A stretch of 64,000 bases of DNA from JBDTSW01 sp963797835 (GTDB lineage: Bacteria; Actinomycetota; Thermoleophilia; Solirubrobacterales; 70-9). The notes under the pieces were generated by a model, which saw only the letters and a program-made list of their open reading frames with translations, made no database searches and was not told the DNA's origin. A program made the translations under genes and the position numbers. Position 1 is the first letter of the stretch. Every line of letters begins with the position of its first letter. This document shows, piece by piece, positions 19,026-29,938 of the stretch. The DNA is taken from NCBI GenBank assembly GCA_963797835.1, contig CAWCRN010000010.1:62001-126000 (forward strand), in the 5' to 3' direction.

Positions 19026-19828
19026 TCAGCGGCTGACGACGCCCGCGCCGATCCGGCGGGCGGCCGCCAGCAGGCGATCCGGCATCGACTCGAGCTCCGC
19101 GCGCATCCGGTCGGCGGGGCCCGGCGACCGAGAGGCCGGCGATCAGCGGTCCGTCGTCCTCGCCCCCCTCGCGGATCGGGACCGCGATCGCCACCACGCC
19201 GGCCACGCTCTCCTCGTCGTTGATCGCGTAGCCGTTCCCGCGGACCTTCTCGATCTCTTTCTCCGAGCGCACTGCGGCTGGTCAGGGTGCGGTCGGTGCA
19301 GCTTCTCGAAGCTCGCGCCGTCCAGGACGGCGTCGGACTCCTCGGGCGGCCATGAAGGCGAGGTGGACCTTGCCGATGCTGGTCGCGTGCAGCGGGCGGG
19401 GCTCGCCGAGCGGGGCAACGTAGCGGATCACCTGCGGCGCCTCGACCTGCTCGACGTAGACGATCTCCGTAGTCCTGCCGGATCCCCAGAATCGCGGTCT
19501 CCCCGAGATCATCGACCAGCTCCTGCATGATCGGGCGGGCGACGCGCGGCAGCTCGAAGCGGTGCGGGAGGCTGCCCAGCAACCGCAGCAGCCGCGGGCC
19601 GAGGCTGTACTCGCCGCGGTCGTCTCGCTGGAGATAGCCCTCGTTGTCGAGCGTCCGGATCAGCGCGTGGGCCGAGCTCTTCGGCAGCCCGACCTCGCGG
19701 GCGATCTCCGACAGGCTGACGGGGCGCGGCGAGGCGGCAACGTGCTCGATCACCTCGAGCGCCCGCTTGGCGGCGCGGTGGCCGCCGTCGGAAGAGCGCT
19801 CGACGGTCTCGCTCGCGGCCTCGGCCAT
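19026..19828 (-). CDS. IclR-family transcriptional regulator
   Basis: About 267 residues. The winged-helix DNA-binding domain is clear: ALEVIEHVAASPRPVSLSEI, then AREVGLPKSSAHALIRTLDN and a wing GYLQRDDRGEYSLGPRLLRL. The effector domain lies in other frames (EIVYVEQVEAP, LHATSIGKVHLAF, GNGYAINDEESVAGVVAIAV), with extra bases such as the one near 19468. It ends convergently with the hydratase gene and next to a ligase/dehydratase operon on its own strand, which is its most likely target. The ligand is unknown. Confidence 0.82.
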
Positions 19829-19837
19829 GGGCTGAGC

Positions 19838-21347
19838 CTAGTCCCGGTTCCCGGAGGCTGCGCCGATCGACCTTGCCGTTCGGGGTCTTCGGGATCGACT
19901 CGACGAACTCGATCAGGCGCGGGTACTCGTGCGCACCGAGGTTCCGGCGCACGGCCTGCTGGAGCTGATCGGCGAGGTCATCGCCCGGCCGCCGTCGGCA
20001 ACCAGGAACGCCTTGACCGACCTGCCCCCGCAGCTCGTCGGGCACGCCGATCACGGCGGCCTCGGACACTCGCGGATCGGCCAGCAGCGCGCGCTCGACC
20101 TCGAGCGGGCTGATCGTCCACCCCGCCGAGATGATCACGTCGTCGGCGCGTCCCGCGTAGTGGAAGTAACCGTCGTCGTCCACCGAGCCGAGGTCCTTCG
20201 CGCCGAACCATTCGCCCCGGCGCTTGACGCTGATCTCCCCGGTGGTGCCGGGCGGGGCGACGTCGCCCTCCTCGGTGAGCACGGCCACCTCGAGACCGGG
20301 CAGCGGCTTGCCGAGCGCGCCGGGCCGCGGCTCGTAGCCGGGAAAACCCGGGTAGTTGGCGAGGATCACGCCCGTCTCGGTCGTGCCGTACATCCCGCAC
20401 ACGGGGACGCCGGTGGCGGCCTCGAAGTCGCGCTGGGCCTCGGCGTCGAGCTCCTCGCCCGTGTAGGACGCCTTCTCCAGATCGCGTGAGCTCCTCGAGC
20501 CGGCCGGAGCGGAGCAGCATCCGGTAAACGGTGCTGGCAGCGGCGAGGTTCGTGATCCTGAGGTCGCGAAGCGCCTCGACGAAGCGGTCGATCGAGAACT
20601 TTCCCGAGTAGGCGCCGAGCGCGACACCCAGCGACCAGGGCGCGATCGTCCCGTGCCAGAGCCCATGGCCCCAGGCGGGAGAGGAGGGGCAGAAGTAGCG
20701 GTCCTCCGAAGCCAGCCCGAGCGCGTACAGGCCGGCGCGGACCAGGGTCACGATCGAGCGGTGATCGTGGGGGACAGCCTCCGCGAGCTGGCGTGTGGTG
20801 CCGGAGGTGTACTGAAGCACCGCGGGGTCGCGTCGCCGCGGTCGTCGTCTCGTAGTGATCCGGCCGGTCGCCGAGATCGTCCGGATCGCACTGAAGCACC
20901 CGGTAGTCCAGGTCCGCGGCGACCTCCTCGGCGGCCTCGTCGGCGACGAGCACCGAGGCGCCACAGTCGTCGAGGCGGTCCGGACCGAGTCGGGCCCGAA
21001 GAGCGTGTAGAGCGGGACCGCCACCGCGCCGCGCTTGAGGGTGCCGAACAGCGCGGTGTAGAACGCCGGCGAAGGTTCGATCATGATCCCGACCGGCTCG
21101 CCGGCGGCGACGCCCTCGTCTTCGAGAAGGTGGGCGAACCGCGCGGTCGAGCGGCTCAGCTCTCCGAAGCTGAGGCCCTACCTCCCCACCTTCCGCGTAC
21201 GCGATCCTGGCGGCGAGGCGATCGGGGTCGTGCCGGTCGAGGCACTCGTGGGCGATGTTCAGGTTCTGCTCGTCACCGTCGAAGAGCGCCCAGACCCGCT
21301 CCCAGGAGAAGGCTTCGCTGGTTTCGGCGACCGGTCCAGCTGCTCAT
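19838..21347 (-). CDS. Acyl-CoA synthetase (AMP-binding, benzoate/medium-chain-type)
   Basis: About 500 residues over several frames. Visible are VWALFDGDEQNLNIAHECLD at the N-terminus, the AMP motif YTSGTTRQLA, and VCGMYGTTETGVIL. DDGYFHYAGRADDVIISAGW follows, with the C-terminal Lys motif IPKTPNGKVDRRSL. This domain order matches acetate/medium-chain/benzoate-type acyl-CoA synthetases rather than FadD. The adenylation motif has Arg-Gln where Pro-Lys-Gly is normal, but a frame error close by makes this unreliable. The ATG overlaps the stop of the upstream dehydratase gene (ATGA). Confidence 0.8.
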
Positions 21348-22465
21348 GCCGGCGAGCCGTCGGCGCGCCGGGGCAGCACGACCTCGGCGCTGCCGCGCGC
21401 CGATTCGTGGCCGTCCTGGTTCGTCGCGCTCAGCTCGAGCTCGACTGCTCCGGTTGCGGGATCGACCGAGCTCACCTTCCCCTCGCAGGTGACGAGCTCA
21501 CCGAGGACGTTGTGGCGCCGCACCTCCACCTCGAGGCGGCGGACGATGCCGGCGTCGCCGATCCAATCGGTGACGACATGGCCCATCCAGGAGACGCGCT
21601 CGGGGCCGTAGTCGTAGGCGCCCGGGACCCCGACCCGGCGGGCGAGGTCCGGGTCCCAGTGCACCCGCTCCGGGGGCTCGGGCACCCCATGTTCGTTGGG
21701 GATTCCGAACGCCGGGTGCCGGTCGAAGAGGTCGAAGGCATCGCCGTGGGCGCGGACGTAGAGGCCGCCCCAGCCGAGCAGGTAGGCGATCGCGGTCGTC
21801 GCGGTGTAGGGGCCCTTCGTCACGGGTGGCACCGGATCGCCGACGCCGACATCCTCCGCGTAGCGTGGCTGCGAGCCGCGGCGCCTGGACTCCTCGTCGC
21901 GGTAGCGCTGGGCGATCTCGGCGATCTGATCGGGCGTCCACTCGATCCGGATCTCCTCGTACTTGCCGCGCTCGCGCGCGGTGTCCCGCTCCGTCCGGAA
22001 GCAATAGGAGTCGCCGCTCGCGACGAGGTCGCCGGCCTCGTCCCGGAACTCCACCTCGTAGATCTGCTGGAAGGAGCGGCCGGCGAACTTGCTCGGCCGC
22101 TCGATCAGCTCCTTCAGGCGGGCGGTCGGGGTGAGCCGATCACCGGAGACCAGGGGCCGCTCGAAGCGCAGGTCCGCGCCGGCGAACATCGCATGGATCC
22201 CGGGCAGCCCCATCACGTAGCCGCTCAGGATCCGGTCCATTGCGAAGAGGATCGAGGGCGGCGCGCGGAGCGGTCCCTCCGGCGCGTACGCGGGATCGGT
22301 CCAGAGGGGGTTGCGGTCGCCGATCCCGAACGCGTAGGCGCGGATCGCGTCGGCGCTCAGCTCGGTGACGTAGGGCCGGCCGCGCCGGACCGGCTCGCCG
22401 ATCTTGGCGCGGAGGGCCGCAACCGCCTCGTCGGTCAGCTGCTCGAAGCTTGCAGTCGCTTCCAT
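21344..22465 (-). CDS. Double-hotdog MaoC-like dehydratase
   Basis: Intact, 373 residues. The N-terminal half resembles the FAS1-like MaoC dehydratase N domain (YVTELSADAIRAYAFGIGDR, then NPLW). The C-terminal half is a second hotdog (YLLGWGGLYVRAHGDAFDLF and VSWMGHVVTDWIGDAG). Such two-hotdog proteins hydrate bulky enoyl-CoAs, including steroid side-chain intermediates. The second half lacks an obvious D-x(4)-H hydratase motif, so one half may be structural. It is the first gene of an operon with the overlapping acyl-CoA synthetase, and probably hydrates a product of that activation step. Confidence 0.85.
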   Translation of the reverse strand: MEATASFEQLTDEAVAALRAKIGEPVRRGRPYVTELSADAIRAYAFGIGDRNPLWTDPAYAPEGPLRAPPSILFAMDRILSGYVMGLPGIHAMFAGADLRFERPLVSGDRLTPTARLKELIERPSKFAGRSFQQIYEVEFRDEAGDLVASGDSYCFRTERDTARERGKYEEIRIEWTPDQIAEIAQRYRDEESRRRGSQPRYAEDVGVGDPVPPVTKGPYTATTAIAYLLGWGGLYVRAHGDAFDLFDRHPAFGIPNEHGVPEPPERVHWDPDLARRVGVPGAYDYGPERVSWMGHVVTDWIGDAGIVRRLEVEVRRHNVLGELVTCEGKVSSVDPATGAVELELSATNQDGHESARGSAEVVLPRRADGSPA

Positions 22466-22587
22466 CGGTCGAGTTCAGCCTTTCCAAATCCTGATCGTCT
22501 GTTCTTGGACGATACCGTTGGGGCTGAAGAGAGGGTGATGGAGATAGGAAGATGAGGAGAGAGAGAGATAGAAGAGATCGCTTCGCG

Positions 22588-23685
22588 CTAGATCTCGCGA
22601 TGCTGAGGGTTCGTGATGTCTGCGGTTGGATCGCTCTCGACGAGAAGCAGATCGGCCTCAAGCCGGCGACCGCCCCGGTGCCAGCCGCGATCCGCGCGGA
22701 GGTCGCGGAGCCCAGCGCCTCGGCCGCTCGAGGCCTGGGCGCGAGCAGCTCGAGCTCGCGGTGACGCTGACGCCGGGGGCTGTGCTGACACGCGAGGCAG
22801 GCGAGTCGGTCCGACCAGCAGCGGACCCGGCTCGTGAGCTCTGGTTGTCTCCGACCGCGTGCTCGTAGCGCCGAGGTCCGAAGCGCTAGGCGCGTTCGAG
22901 GTTCTTCACCCAGTCGTCGTCGGTAGGCAGACTCTGGGGTCGGTGGCTAGTGCTGCCCGGTCTTGCGGCCCACCATTGCCTCGAGCAGGGTGAGCGTCGG
23001 CGACGAAGATGTGCGATCGCGGATCTGGGCGAGCAGCTGATTGTTGATCGGCGCGTCGAGGAACAGGTGGACCAGGCCGTCGGCGCCTGCGCGAACGCCT
23101 GGCGGGCGCTGAGCGTGTGGACGTGCGCGACGGCGAGCTTGCCGCGCTCGTGCGCCGCGCCCGACTGCTCGATCGACTCAGGGGTGAGCGCGGGGAGGTT
23201 AGTCCGAACATCGACCCTCTTCGATCACGAGCTTGATGTATCTGCGAGCTCCCCGTTGCGTGCGCGACGAAGGCGTCGGCGTCGGCGGGGTCATCGAGTG
23301 GTGGGAGCGACCGATCGAAGAGAAGACCGACGAGGGAGACGGATGGCCGCTGGGCGGGGTAGCCGCGACGAGGAGCTGCGGATGTCCGCGACGTCGTCCG
23401 CCGCTCGGCGAGCTCGCGGTAGGGGAGCATCAACTCCGGTCCGAGCTCATGTCGAGCACCGTGGTGACCCCGAATGTGATCGCGATCTCGCGAGGCCGGG
23501 AGGGCGCACGTGAAGTGGGCGTCGATCAGACCGGGCACAGCGTCTCCGCGCGCCTCGATCTCGCGATCATGGGATGATCGATCGAGGGATCGACGCGCGA
23601 TCAGCTCCCGCGACCAGCACTCGGCGCGATCGAGCATCCGTACGCCGTCGAAGACGCGCGCGCCGGTGATCGCGAAGCTGCTCAA
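22588..23685 (-). CDS. Amidohydrolase-family metal-dependent hydrolase, heavily frameshifted
   Basis: The N-terminus is typical: MSSFAITGARVFDGVRMLD, then a GLIDAHF metal-binding motif and ELMLPYRELAERR. The C-terminal piece EADLLLVESDPTADI is the usual closing strand of imidazolonepropionase/prolidase-like amidohydrolases. The middle is readable only by switching frames several times. TTG 23685 overlaps the stop of the upstream DapB-like gene (TTGA). This stretch has the highest density of indels in the window, so catalytic residues cannot be checked. The substrate is unknown. Confidence 0.62.
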
Positions 23686-24775
23686 TCGATGAGCTGGCGG
23701 AGGTCCTGGTTCCAGTGCAGCGGGGGCTCGAAGGAGTCGAGAACACCGGCGTCAGCCTCGCAGATGAACGGGATCGCCTGCAGGCAAGGCGCGATCGTGC
23801 CGTGGTACTGGGTCGGTGTCTGCTTCGATCTCGTAGTAGCTCTTGTCGCCGTCGAAGGTCGCGCGCAGGTCGATCGACATCCTCGCTGAGGGCGTCGTCG
23901 ACCTCGATCACCCAGTACTCGTTCTGGGCGATCCCCTCGGGGAGCATTCCCCAGCCGAGGATCCAGTTGTACTCCATGGTGAAGAAGGGTCCTCGCCGCC
24001 GCATCGACCAGCCCTGGAAGCGGTGGGTGACGCGGCCGACTGCGCCCGCCCGCACGGGGAAGTCGCGAATCTCGATCGGCTCCGGCGTTGGCACGAAGTC
24101 GTGGCTCTCCTCGACGCGATCGTAGGTGACCCCGAGCGAGCGCTCTGCCGTCGCCCGATCGCGCGCAGGACGCTGGTCGAGACGCCCGAGGCGACCGGGC
24201 TGGCCTCGGCCTCCTCGGGGCTCACCCGAAGCCGACGATCCCGAGCAGCTCGGGGTCGAGCTTGTTCGCGGCCAGGTCTCGCGGATCGCGAGACTGCTCA
24301 GATCTGTGCACATGCCGGTCAGCGCCAGCGCCACCGGTCGGTGATCAGGTCGGGGTCGATGCCGGTGCGTGGAAGGTCGCGGAGCCGTGCGCGCAGGCGG
24401 CACGCGCTGCTCGGTGAACTCCTTCGCGGAACAGGGGCGCGTTCTGGTACGGCAGAGGAGTGACGACGTTGTGCCCGGCCTCGAGGATCTGGATCAGCTC
24501 GTCGTCGGTGTTGAAGTTGCCCATGTCGCGGGCGGTGTAGATGACGCAGTCGCACTCGGTCGCAGCACTGCGTCGACATCGGTGCTGGCCGCACCTGATC
24601 GGGTCGAGCCCGATCAGCTCGCCGGCGTCCTGCCGTGCTTCTCCTCGCTGTAGGCGCGGACGCCGACGAGCTCGAACTCGGCAGGCGGGTGGTCTCCCAG
24701 ATCGCGACCGTCCCAGCCGCGGCCGAAGATCATCACGCGGTACGGGTCGCGGACCGCGTCGCTGTCCGCTTTCAC
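23682..24775 (-). CDS. Dihydrodipicolinate-reductase-like NAD(P)-dependent oxidoreductase
   Basis: About 360 residues, pieced from at least four frames. It starts at a GTG with YRVMIFGRGWDGRDLGDHPP, followed by VIYTARDMGNFNTDDELIQI, EAGHNVVTPLPYQNAPLFRE and LGVTYDRVEESHDFVPTPEP. The C-terminal part holds FTMEYNWILGWGMLPEGIAQ. This resembles DapB-fold amine or ketone reductases of the 2,4-diaminopentanoate dehydrogenase type, which in actinobacteria often accompany catabolic gene sets. It is not expected to act in lysine synthesis. The GTG start is divergent from the ligase at 24829. Confidence 0.6.
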
Positions 24776-24828
24776 GCTCTCCGCCTCATTAGCCGCTGCG
24801 AGGTGCGATCGAGTACCCTTTCGAAATC

Positions 24829-26437
24829 GTGACCGATCGTTCGATATTTGGGACGAAGCGGAACTCCCAGCCGGTACAACGCGGGGGTCGCCTGCTCGGA
24901 CGTACCGGCGACGGCGCCCGAACGCCCGGCGGTGGTCCAGGCGTCGGGCGCGGTGCACACGATGCCCTTTGGTGAGCTCGCGCTCCGCTCGACCGCGCTC
25001 GCCGCGCGGCTGCCGCGAGGAGGGCGCGGCCCCGGGACAGGCGGTGGGCGTCTGCGCGCCCGCCGGGGTCCGCGGCGGCGATCGCGCATCTGGCCGTTCT
25101 CAAGGCCGGAGCGATCACCGTTCCGATCGTGCCGCTGCTCGGCGAGCCGCAATCTTATACAGGCTCGGGCGATGCCGACCCGCGGGTGCTGCTGGCGCTC
25201 CGGAGCTCGCCTCGGAGTCGAGCGCGCTGCTCGAGCGCCTTGCCGCATCCGGTAGAGGTGATTCCCCTCGACGACGTGTCCTCGGAACGCGAAAGGCGAC
25301 GCGCCCACCTTCGCCCCCGAGCCGACCGGACCCGAGGACCCGGCGATCATCCTCCACACCTCGGGGACCACGGGGAAGGCGAAGGGAGCTGTCCTGCCGC
25401 ACCGGGTGGTCCTCGCCCGGCAGGTCCCGCTCTCGATGGTTCACGGGCCCTTCCTCCCCGACGACGTTTTCTGGACGCCGGCCGACTGGATGTGGGTCGG
25501 GAGCCTGGTCGACTGCGTGCTCGGCACCGCTGAGTCACGGGTGCGCAGTCATGACCTATGAGCGCCGCCGCTTCGATCCGGCCGAGGCGATCGAGCGGAT
25601 CGAGCTCGGGGTGACGAGCGCGTTCATTCCTCCGACGGCGCTCCGCGTCGCTGATGGCGCGCCATCGGACGGCTGGCGTGGGCATCGCCTTCGCACCGTC
25701 CACTCGGGCGGCGAGACGCTCAGCGCCGACGCCGCGGAGTGGGCGCGCGAGACCTGGGCCTGGTCGTCGACGAGATCTACGGGATGACCGAGGCGAGCTT
25801 CCTCGTCGGCAACGCACATCGCTTCGCCCCGATCGTCCGGGCTCGATGGGACGGCCCTTCCCGGGCCAGACGATCAGGGTCGCCGGGAGGGACTGCGGCC
25901 GGTCGGGGTCGGACGAGGTCGGCGAGCTGCTGGTCGCGGCGGGGTCGCCATCCCTGTTCCTCGGCTACCACGGGCAGCCGGAGGCGACGGCCGAGCGCTT
26001 CAGCGACGGCTGGTTCCGGACCGGCGACATGGTCAGCTGCGACGAGGAGGGGCGGCTCTACTACATCGGGCGGAAGGACGACCTGATCATGTCGTCGGGG
26101 CACAGGATCGGGCCGGCGGAGATCGAGGACGTGCTGCGCACCCATAGCGAGGTGAACGAGGCGATAGTGGTCGGCGAGCACGACGAGGAGCGAGGGCAGC
26201 GGATCAAGGCAGTGATGCAGCTGCGCAACGGGGCCGGCGAGCCCGGAACGGGCTCACGCCCGAACTCCAGGACCTGGTCCGCGAGCAGGTGGGTCGCCAC
26301 GCGTACCCTCGTTCGGTGGAGTACATGCGACGAGTTCCCCGCACCGCGACGGGCAAGGTCCGTCGGGACCTGCTGCGACTTGCCCCGGCGAGCGCGACGC
26401 GGCCGACCACGCAGCGGTCGCGGGGTCAGATCGATGA
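24829..26437 (+). CDS. Acyl-CoA synthetase (AMP-binding), frameshifted
   Basis: About 530 residues in several frames. Recognisable parts are ILHTSGTTGKAKGAVLPHRV (AMP motif), VVDEIYGMTEASFLVGN, and GWFRTGDMVSCDEEGRLYYI. IGRKDDLIMSSGHRIGPAEI follows, with a closing VPRTATGKVRRDLLRL containing the catalytic Lys. The layout is that of a CaiC/medium-chain ligase. The stop overlaps the ATG of the next gene (ATGA), making it the head of a four-gene operon with two acyl-CoA dehydrogenases and a CoA-transferase. The GTG at 24829 is the best start, but the first 50 residues cross a frame error. Confidence 0.76.
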
Positions 26438-27521
26438 CGGTGACGGGCGGCGACGAGGCGCTCGAGCTGCTGGCGGACGTGGCCGGCTCGTTCGCCGCGC
26501 CGGACCCGGAGCGGGTGCGCGCGCTTCGCGACGCCGGCGGCGGGATCGACCGCGAGATGTGGCGGCGGATGGCAGAGAAGGGCTGGCTCGAGATCATGGT
26601 CCCGCAGGAGCGAGGCGGAGCGGGCCTGGGCATGGACGCTGGCGCGATAGTGACGAGGCGCCTGGGCTGCGGCGTGCCTGCCGGAGCCCTTCGTCGGGGC
26701 GGGAGTGCTCTCTCCCCTGGTGCTGTCAGCCGCCGAGGAGGACGATGCCCTCGAGGCGGTTCTCGACCGGCGAGCTGCTGGTCGGAGTGGGTTGGCAATT
26801 CGACGTCGGCGGCCGCGGAGACGCTCGACGGTCCGTGCTCACCGGCACGTCGCGCTTCATCTCGTCCGCGGGCGCGGAGCGTACGTGGTCGCCGCCAGGG
26901 GCACGGCGGGCACCGGTCTGCACTGGGTGCCCGGGGACGCGAAGGGCTGGACCGGGCGAGGAGCGCTGCGCCGACGGGACGCTGAGCGCCTCGCTGGGCC
27001 TGACCCACGTGAACGCGGCGGGAGCTGCTCGCGGCACCCGCGGGGGGCGTGGCTCTCGACGCCGCCCTCGACACGGCGCGGATCGCCGTGGCGGCGGAAC
27101 TTGTGGGAATCGGGGAGCGGGTGCTCGACATGACCACGGAATACCTGCGCGAGCGACAGCAGTTCGGCAGGCCGATCGGCTCGTTCCAGGCGCTTCAGCA
27201 CCGCGCGGTGGACGCCTGGATGCAGCCTCCAGCTCGCGAGCGCCGCGCTCGACGCGGCCGATCGCCGTCCACGCCGATCCCGAGAGCTCACACGCGTGCG
27301 AGGTCGGCCGCCGCCAGCAGCGCGAAGGCTGGCGCCGCGGCCGGCGGTGCAGGAGATATGCGCGGACGTCGCTCCAACTGCACGGCGCGATCGGGTTCAC
27401 CGAGGAGCACGACCTCGGCCTCTACGTCAACCGGGCGCTGACGCTCGCCCCGTGGCTGGGGAACGCGGCGGAGCATCGCCGCCGCTACAGCGACCTGATC
27501 GACGCCGGGGAGGGATCGTGA
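26434..27521 (+). CDS. Acyl-CoA dehydrogenase, frameshifted (alpha subunit-like)
   Basis: About 355 residues. The N-terminus reads MWRRMAEKGWLEIMVPQERG, then GAGLGMDAG. The FAD/substrate core is partly lost in frame errors. The C-terminal half is recognisable as TEYLRERQQFGRPIGSFQAL, followed by LQLHGAIGFTEEHDLGLYVN. It is the first of two adjacent acyl-CoA dehydrogenase genes linked by a GTGA overlap. In actinobacterial sterol degradation such neighbours form heterotetramers, and the same is plausible here. The usual catalytic Glu position cannot be checked. Confidence 0.75.
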
Positions 27522-28697
27522 GCGAGCAGCAGGGCGAAACCGCGACCTGGACGCGCTCGGGGACGAGGAGTTCCGGGCGCTGGTGCGGGCCGACATCGAG
27601 GAGCACTATCCGCCGCAGCTCCGCTACTCGCCGGGCCGGCTCACCTGGGACGAGCAAGCGGTGTGGATCGACCACCTGCTGGAGCGGGGATGGATCGCAC
27701 CTGGGCTGGCCGGTGGAGCACGGGGGGATGGGGTTGAGCCCGCTGAAGCAGATCATCTTCCGCGAGGAGCACGAGCGCTGGGGCGCCAAGGAGTACCGCG
27801 AGCACGGCGTGATCCAGGTGGGCCCGGTGATCATGCGGTTCGGGACCGAGGCGCAGAAGCAGCGCTGGCTGCCGCCGATCGTCCGGGCGGAGCACCACTG
27901 GGCCCAGGGCTACTCCGAGCCCGAGGCCGGGTCGGACCTGGCGAGCCTGCGAACGCGCGCCCGCCGCGACGGCGGACGAGTACGTGGTCGATGGGCAGAA
28001 GACCTGGACGACGCTGGCGAACGTCGGCGACCCACATCTACCTGCTCGTGCGCACGGATCCGGAGGCAAAGAAGCAGGAGGGGATCAGCTTCCTGCTGGC
28101 GGACATCGACGACGCCGGGGATCACGGTGCGGCCGATTCACGACATCGCCGGCCGGGTCGACTTCTGCGAGGTGTTCTTCGAGGACGTCCGGATCCCGGT
28201 CGTGCAACCGGATCGGCGAGGAGAACCAGGGCTGGACGATCGCCAAGTCGCTGCTGGGCCACGAGCGGCTCACGGCGGGGAGCCCCGGCAACGCCGAGTA
28301 CGGGCTCGAGGTCGCTGGCGAGGGTGGCGGAGGCGCGCGGCATGGACGCCGATCCGGTGTTCCGGGACCGCTACGCACAGCTGCGCCTGGACGTGGCGCA
28401 CCTGCGGGACGCCTACGCCGGCTACAAGGGGATGATCGCCCGCGGCGAGGAGATCGGCCCGGACGTCTCGATGCTGAAGATCGTGGCGACCGAGACCTTC
28501 GCGGAGATCGCCGACGTGATCATCGAGACGGCGGGCGACGCCGGCGTCGCTGGCCGGCGACGTGCGCTGGGAGAGAAGGAGATCGACGTGCTCCAGGCCT
28601 TCTACAAGGCGCGCCCGGCGATGATCTACGCGGGGAGCAACGAGATCCAGCGCAACATCATCGCGAGCGTCGGTGCTGGGCCTGCCCGAGGGGTTGA
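27518..28697 (+). CDS. Acyl-CoA dehydrogenase, frameshifted (beta subunit-like)
   Basis: About 390 residues from a GTG overlapping the previous stop. The motifs are intact between frame errors: HLGWPVEHGGMGLSPLKQII, YSEPEAGSDLASLRTRA (substrate/FAD loop), DGQKTWTT, EENQGWTIAKSLLGHERLT, and at the C-terminus YAGSNEIQRNIIAS. Extra single bases were found near 27700, 28032, 28120 and 28205. With the preceding gene it probably forms an alpha2beta2-type dehydrogenase. The stop overlaps the start of the CoA-transferase gene (TGATG). Confidence 0.8.
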
Positions 28698-29848
28698 TGG
28701 ACGCCGATCCTCGAGGGGATCCGGGTCGTCGAGTTCTCGCATCTGATCGCCGCCCCGCTCTGCGGGCTGACGCTTCGAGGACATGGGAGCGGAGGTGATC
28801 AAGGTGGAGCCGCCGGAGGGCGACTACACGCGCACGCTCGAGCCGGAGGTCGCCCCCGGCGTCAGCGCGTACTTCCAGATGCTGAACCGCGGCAAGCGCG
28901 GCGTCTCGCTCGACCTCCGCGAGCAGGGGGCGCGCGAGCTCGCGCGGGCGCTGATCGACTCGGCGGACATCGTGATCGAGAGCCTCGGGGACGTGCGCGA
29001 GCGCGCCCTCGGCACGGACTACGAGCGAGGCCGCGTCCGCGCAACGAGAAGCTGATCTGGTGCTCGATCACCGGCACCGGCCGCGGGACGGGGGGCCGCG
29101 CGATCGATCCGACCCTCCAGGCCTCGATGGGGATGATGGCCACTGACGGGCGAGCCCGGACCGCCCTCCGATGCGCCTGCCCAGTTCCGCTGGTGGACTT
29201 CATGACCGCGATGTACGCGATGCAGTCGGTGCTGGCGGCGCTGATGCGGGTGCGCGCGGGCGGGCGACGGCTCCCTGCTCGACTGCGCGATGGTCGACTC
29301 GGCCTCGGTTCTGACGAGCTCGGTCGGCGTCCGACGCCGTGCACGGCGACGCCGATCCGCCGCATGGGCACCGAGAACCCCTGGTACGTCCCCGCCGCGA
29401 ACTTCGAGGCGGCCGACGGCGGGTGGGTTCAGCTGATGGCGGTCACCGAGCAGCACTGGAAGGCTCTGTGCGAGGCGCTCGGGCATCCCGAGTGGCGTGC
29501 ACGGATCCCCGCTTCGCCGACAACGAGACGCGCGTCGCCAACCGCGAGGCGGTCCACGCGGCGATCGCCGAGGCGATCCGTAGCGACGACGCCGCCCGCT
29601 GGGAGTCGGCCGTGACTCGCGCGGGCGGCTTCTGCCAGCGCATTCGCGAGATCGAGGAGGCCTGGCGCGATCCGGTGCTCGCGTCGCGCGGGCTCGTGAC
29701 TGAGATCGAAGACCCCGAAGGGGCCCGCATCCCGATCATCTCGCTCGCGGACCGAAGCCGGGGCGGCTCACGGCCGCGAGCGCCGCGCCTGGGCGAGCAC
29801 ACCGCAAGGGTCGCGGAAGAGCTCGGGGTTGACGACTTCGCCGGGTAG
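28697..29848 (+). CDS. CaiB/BaiF (class III) CoA-transferase
   Basis: About 383 residues. It opens ILEGIRVVEFSHLIAAPLCG, then EDMGAEVIKVEPPEGDYTR, NRGKRGVSLDLREQGARELA and, further on, LLDCAMVDSAS, where the family Asp sits. The C-terminal stretch WVQLMAVTEQHWKALCEALG is typical of class III transferases. An extra T near 28773 and others downstream break the frame. As the last gene of the ligase-dehydrogenase operon it may move CoA between substrate and product acids or racemise an intermediate. Compared with the racemase at 12027 it lacks the GHDINY motif, so transferase is favoured. Confidence 0.8.
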
Positions 29849-29938
29849 CTCGGGCCGGCTCGCCTCCCTCAAGCTCGTGGTCGGATTTCCTGGCCATGGG
29901 GCAGGCAATCCTCCAAAAAATGCTTTCCATGCATAGGG

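Noticed and set aside
24832..24841. ACCGATCGTT near the 24829 ligase, resembling the operator
   Set aside because: It lies inside the likely coding start (GTG ACC GAT CGT TCG), so it is probably just codons. It is not counted among the operator sites.
22588..29848. A block of decaying pseudogenes
   Set aside because: Breaks are single extra bases, with full-length homologous sequence on both sides and no large deletions or premature stops apart from the shifts. An assembly-error explanation is simpler.
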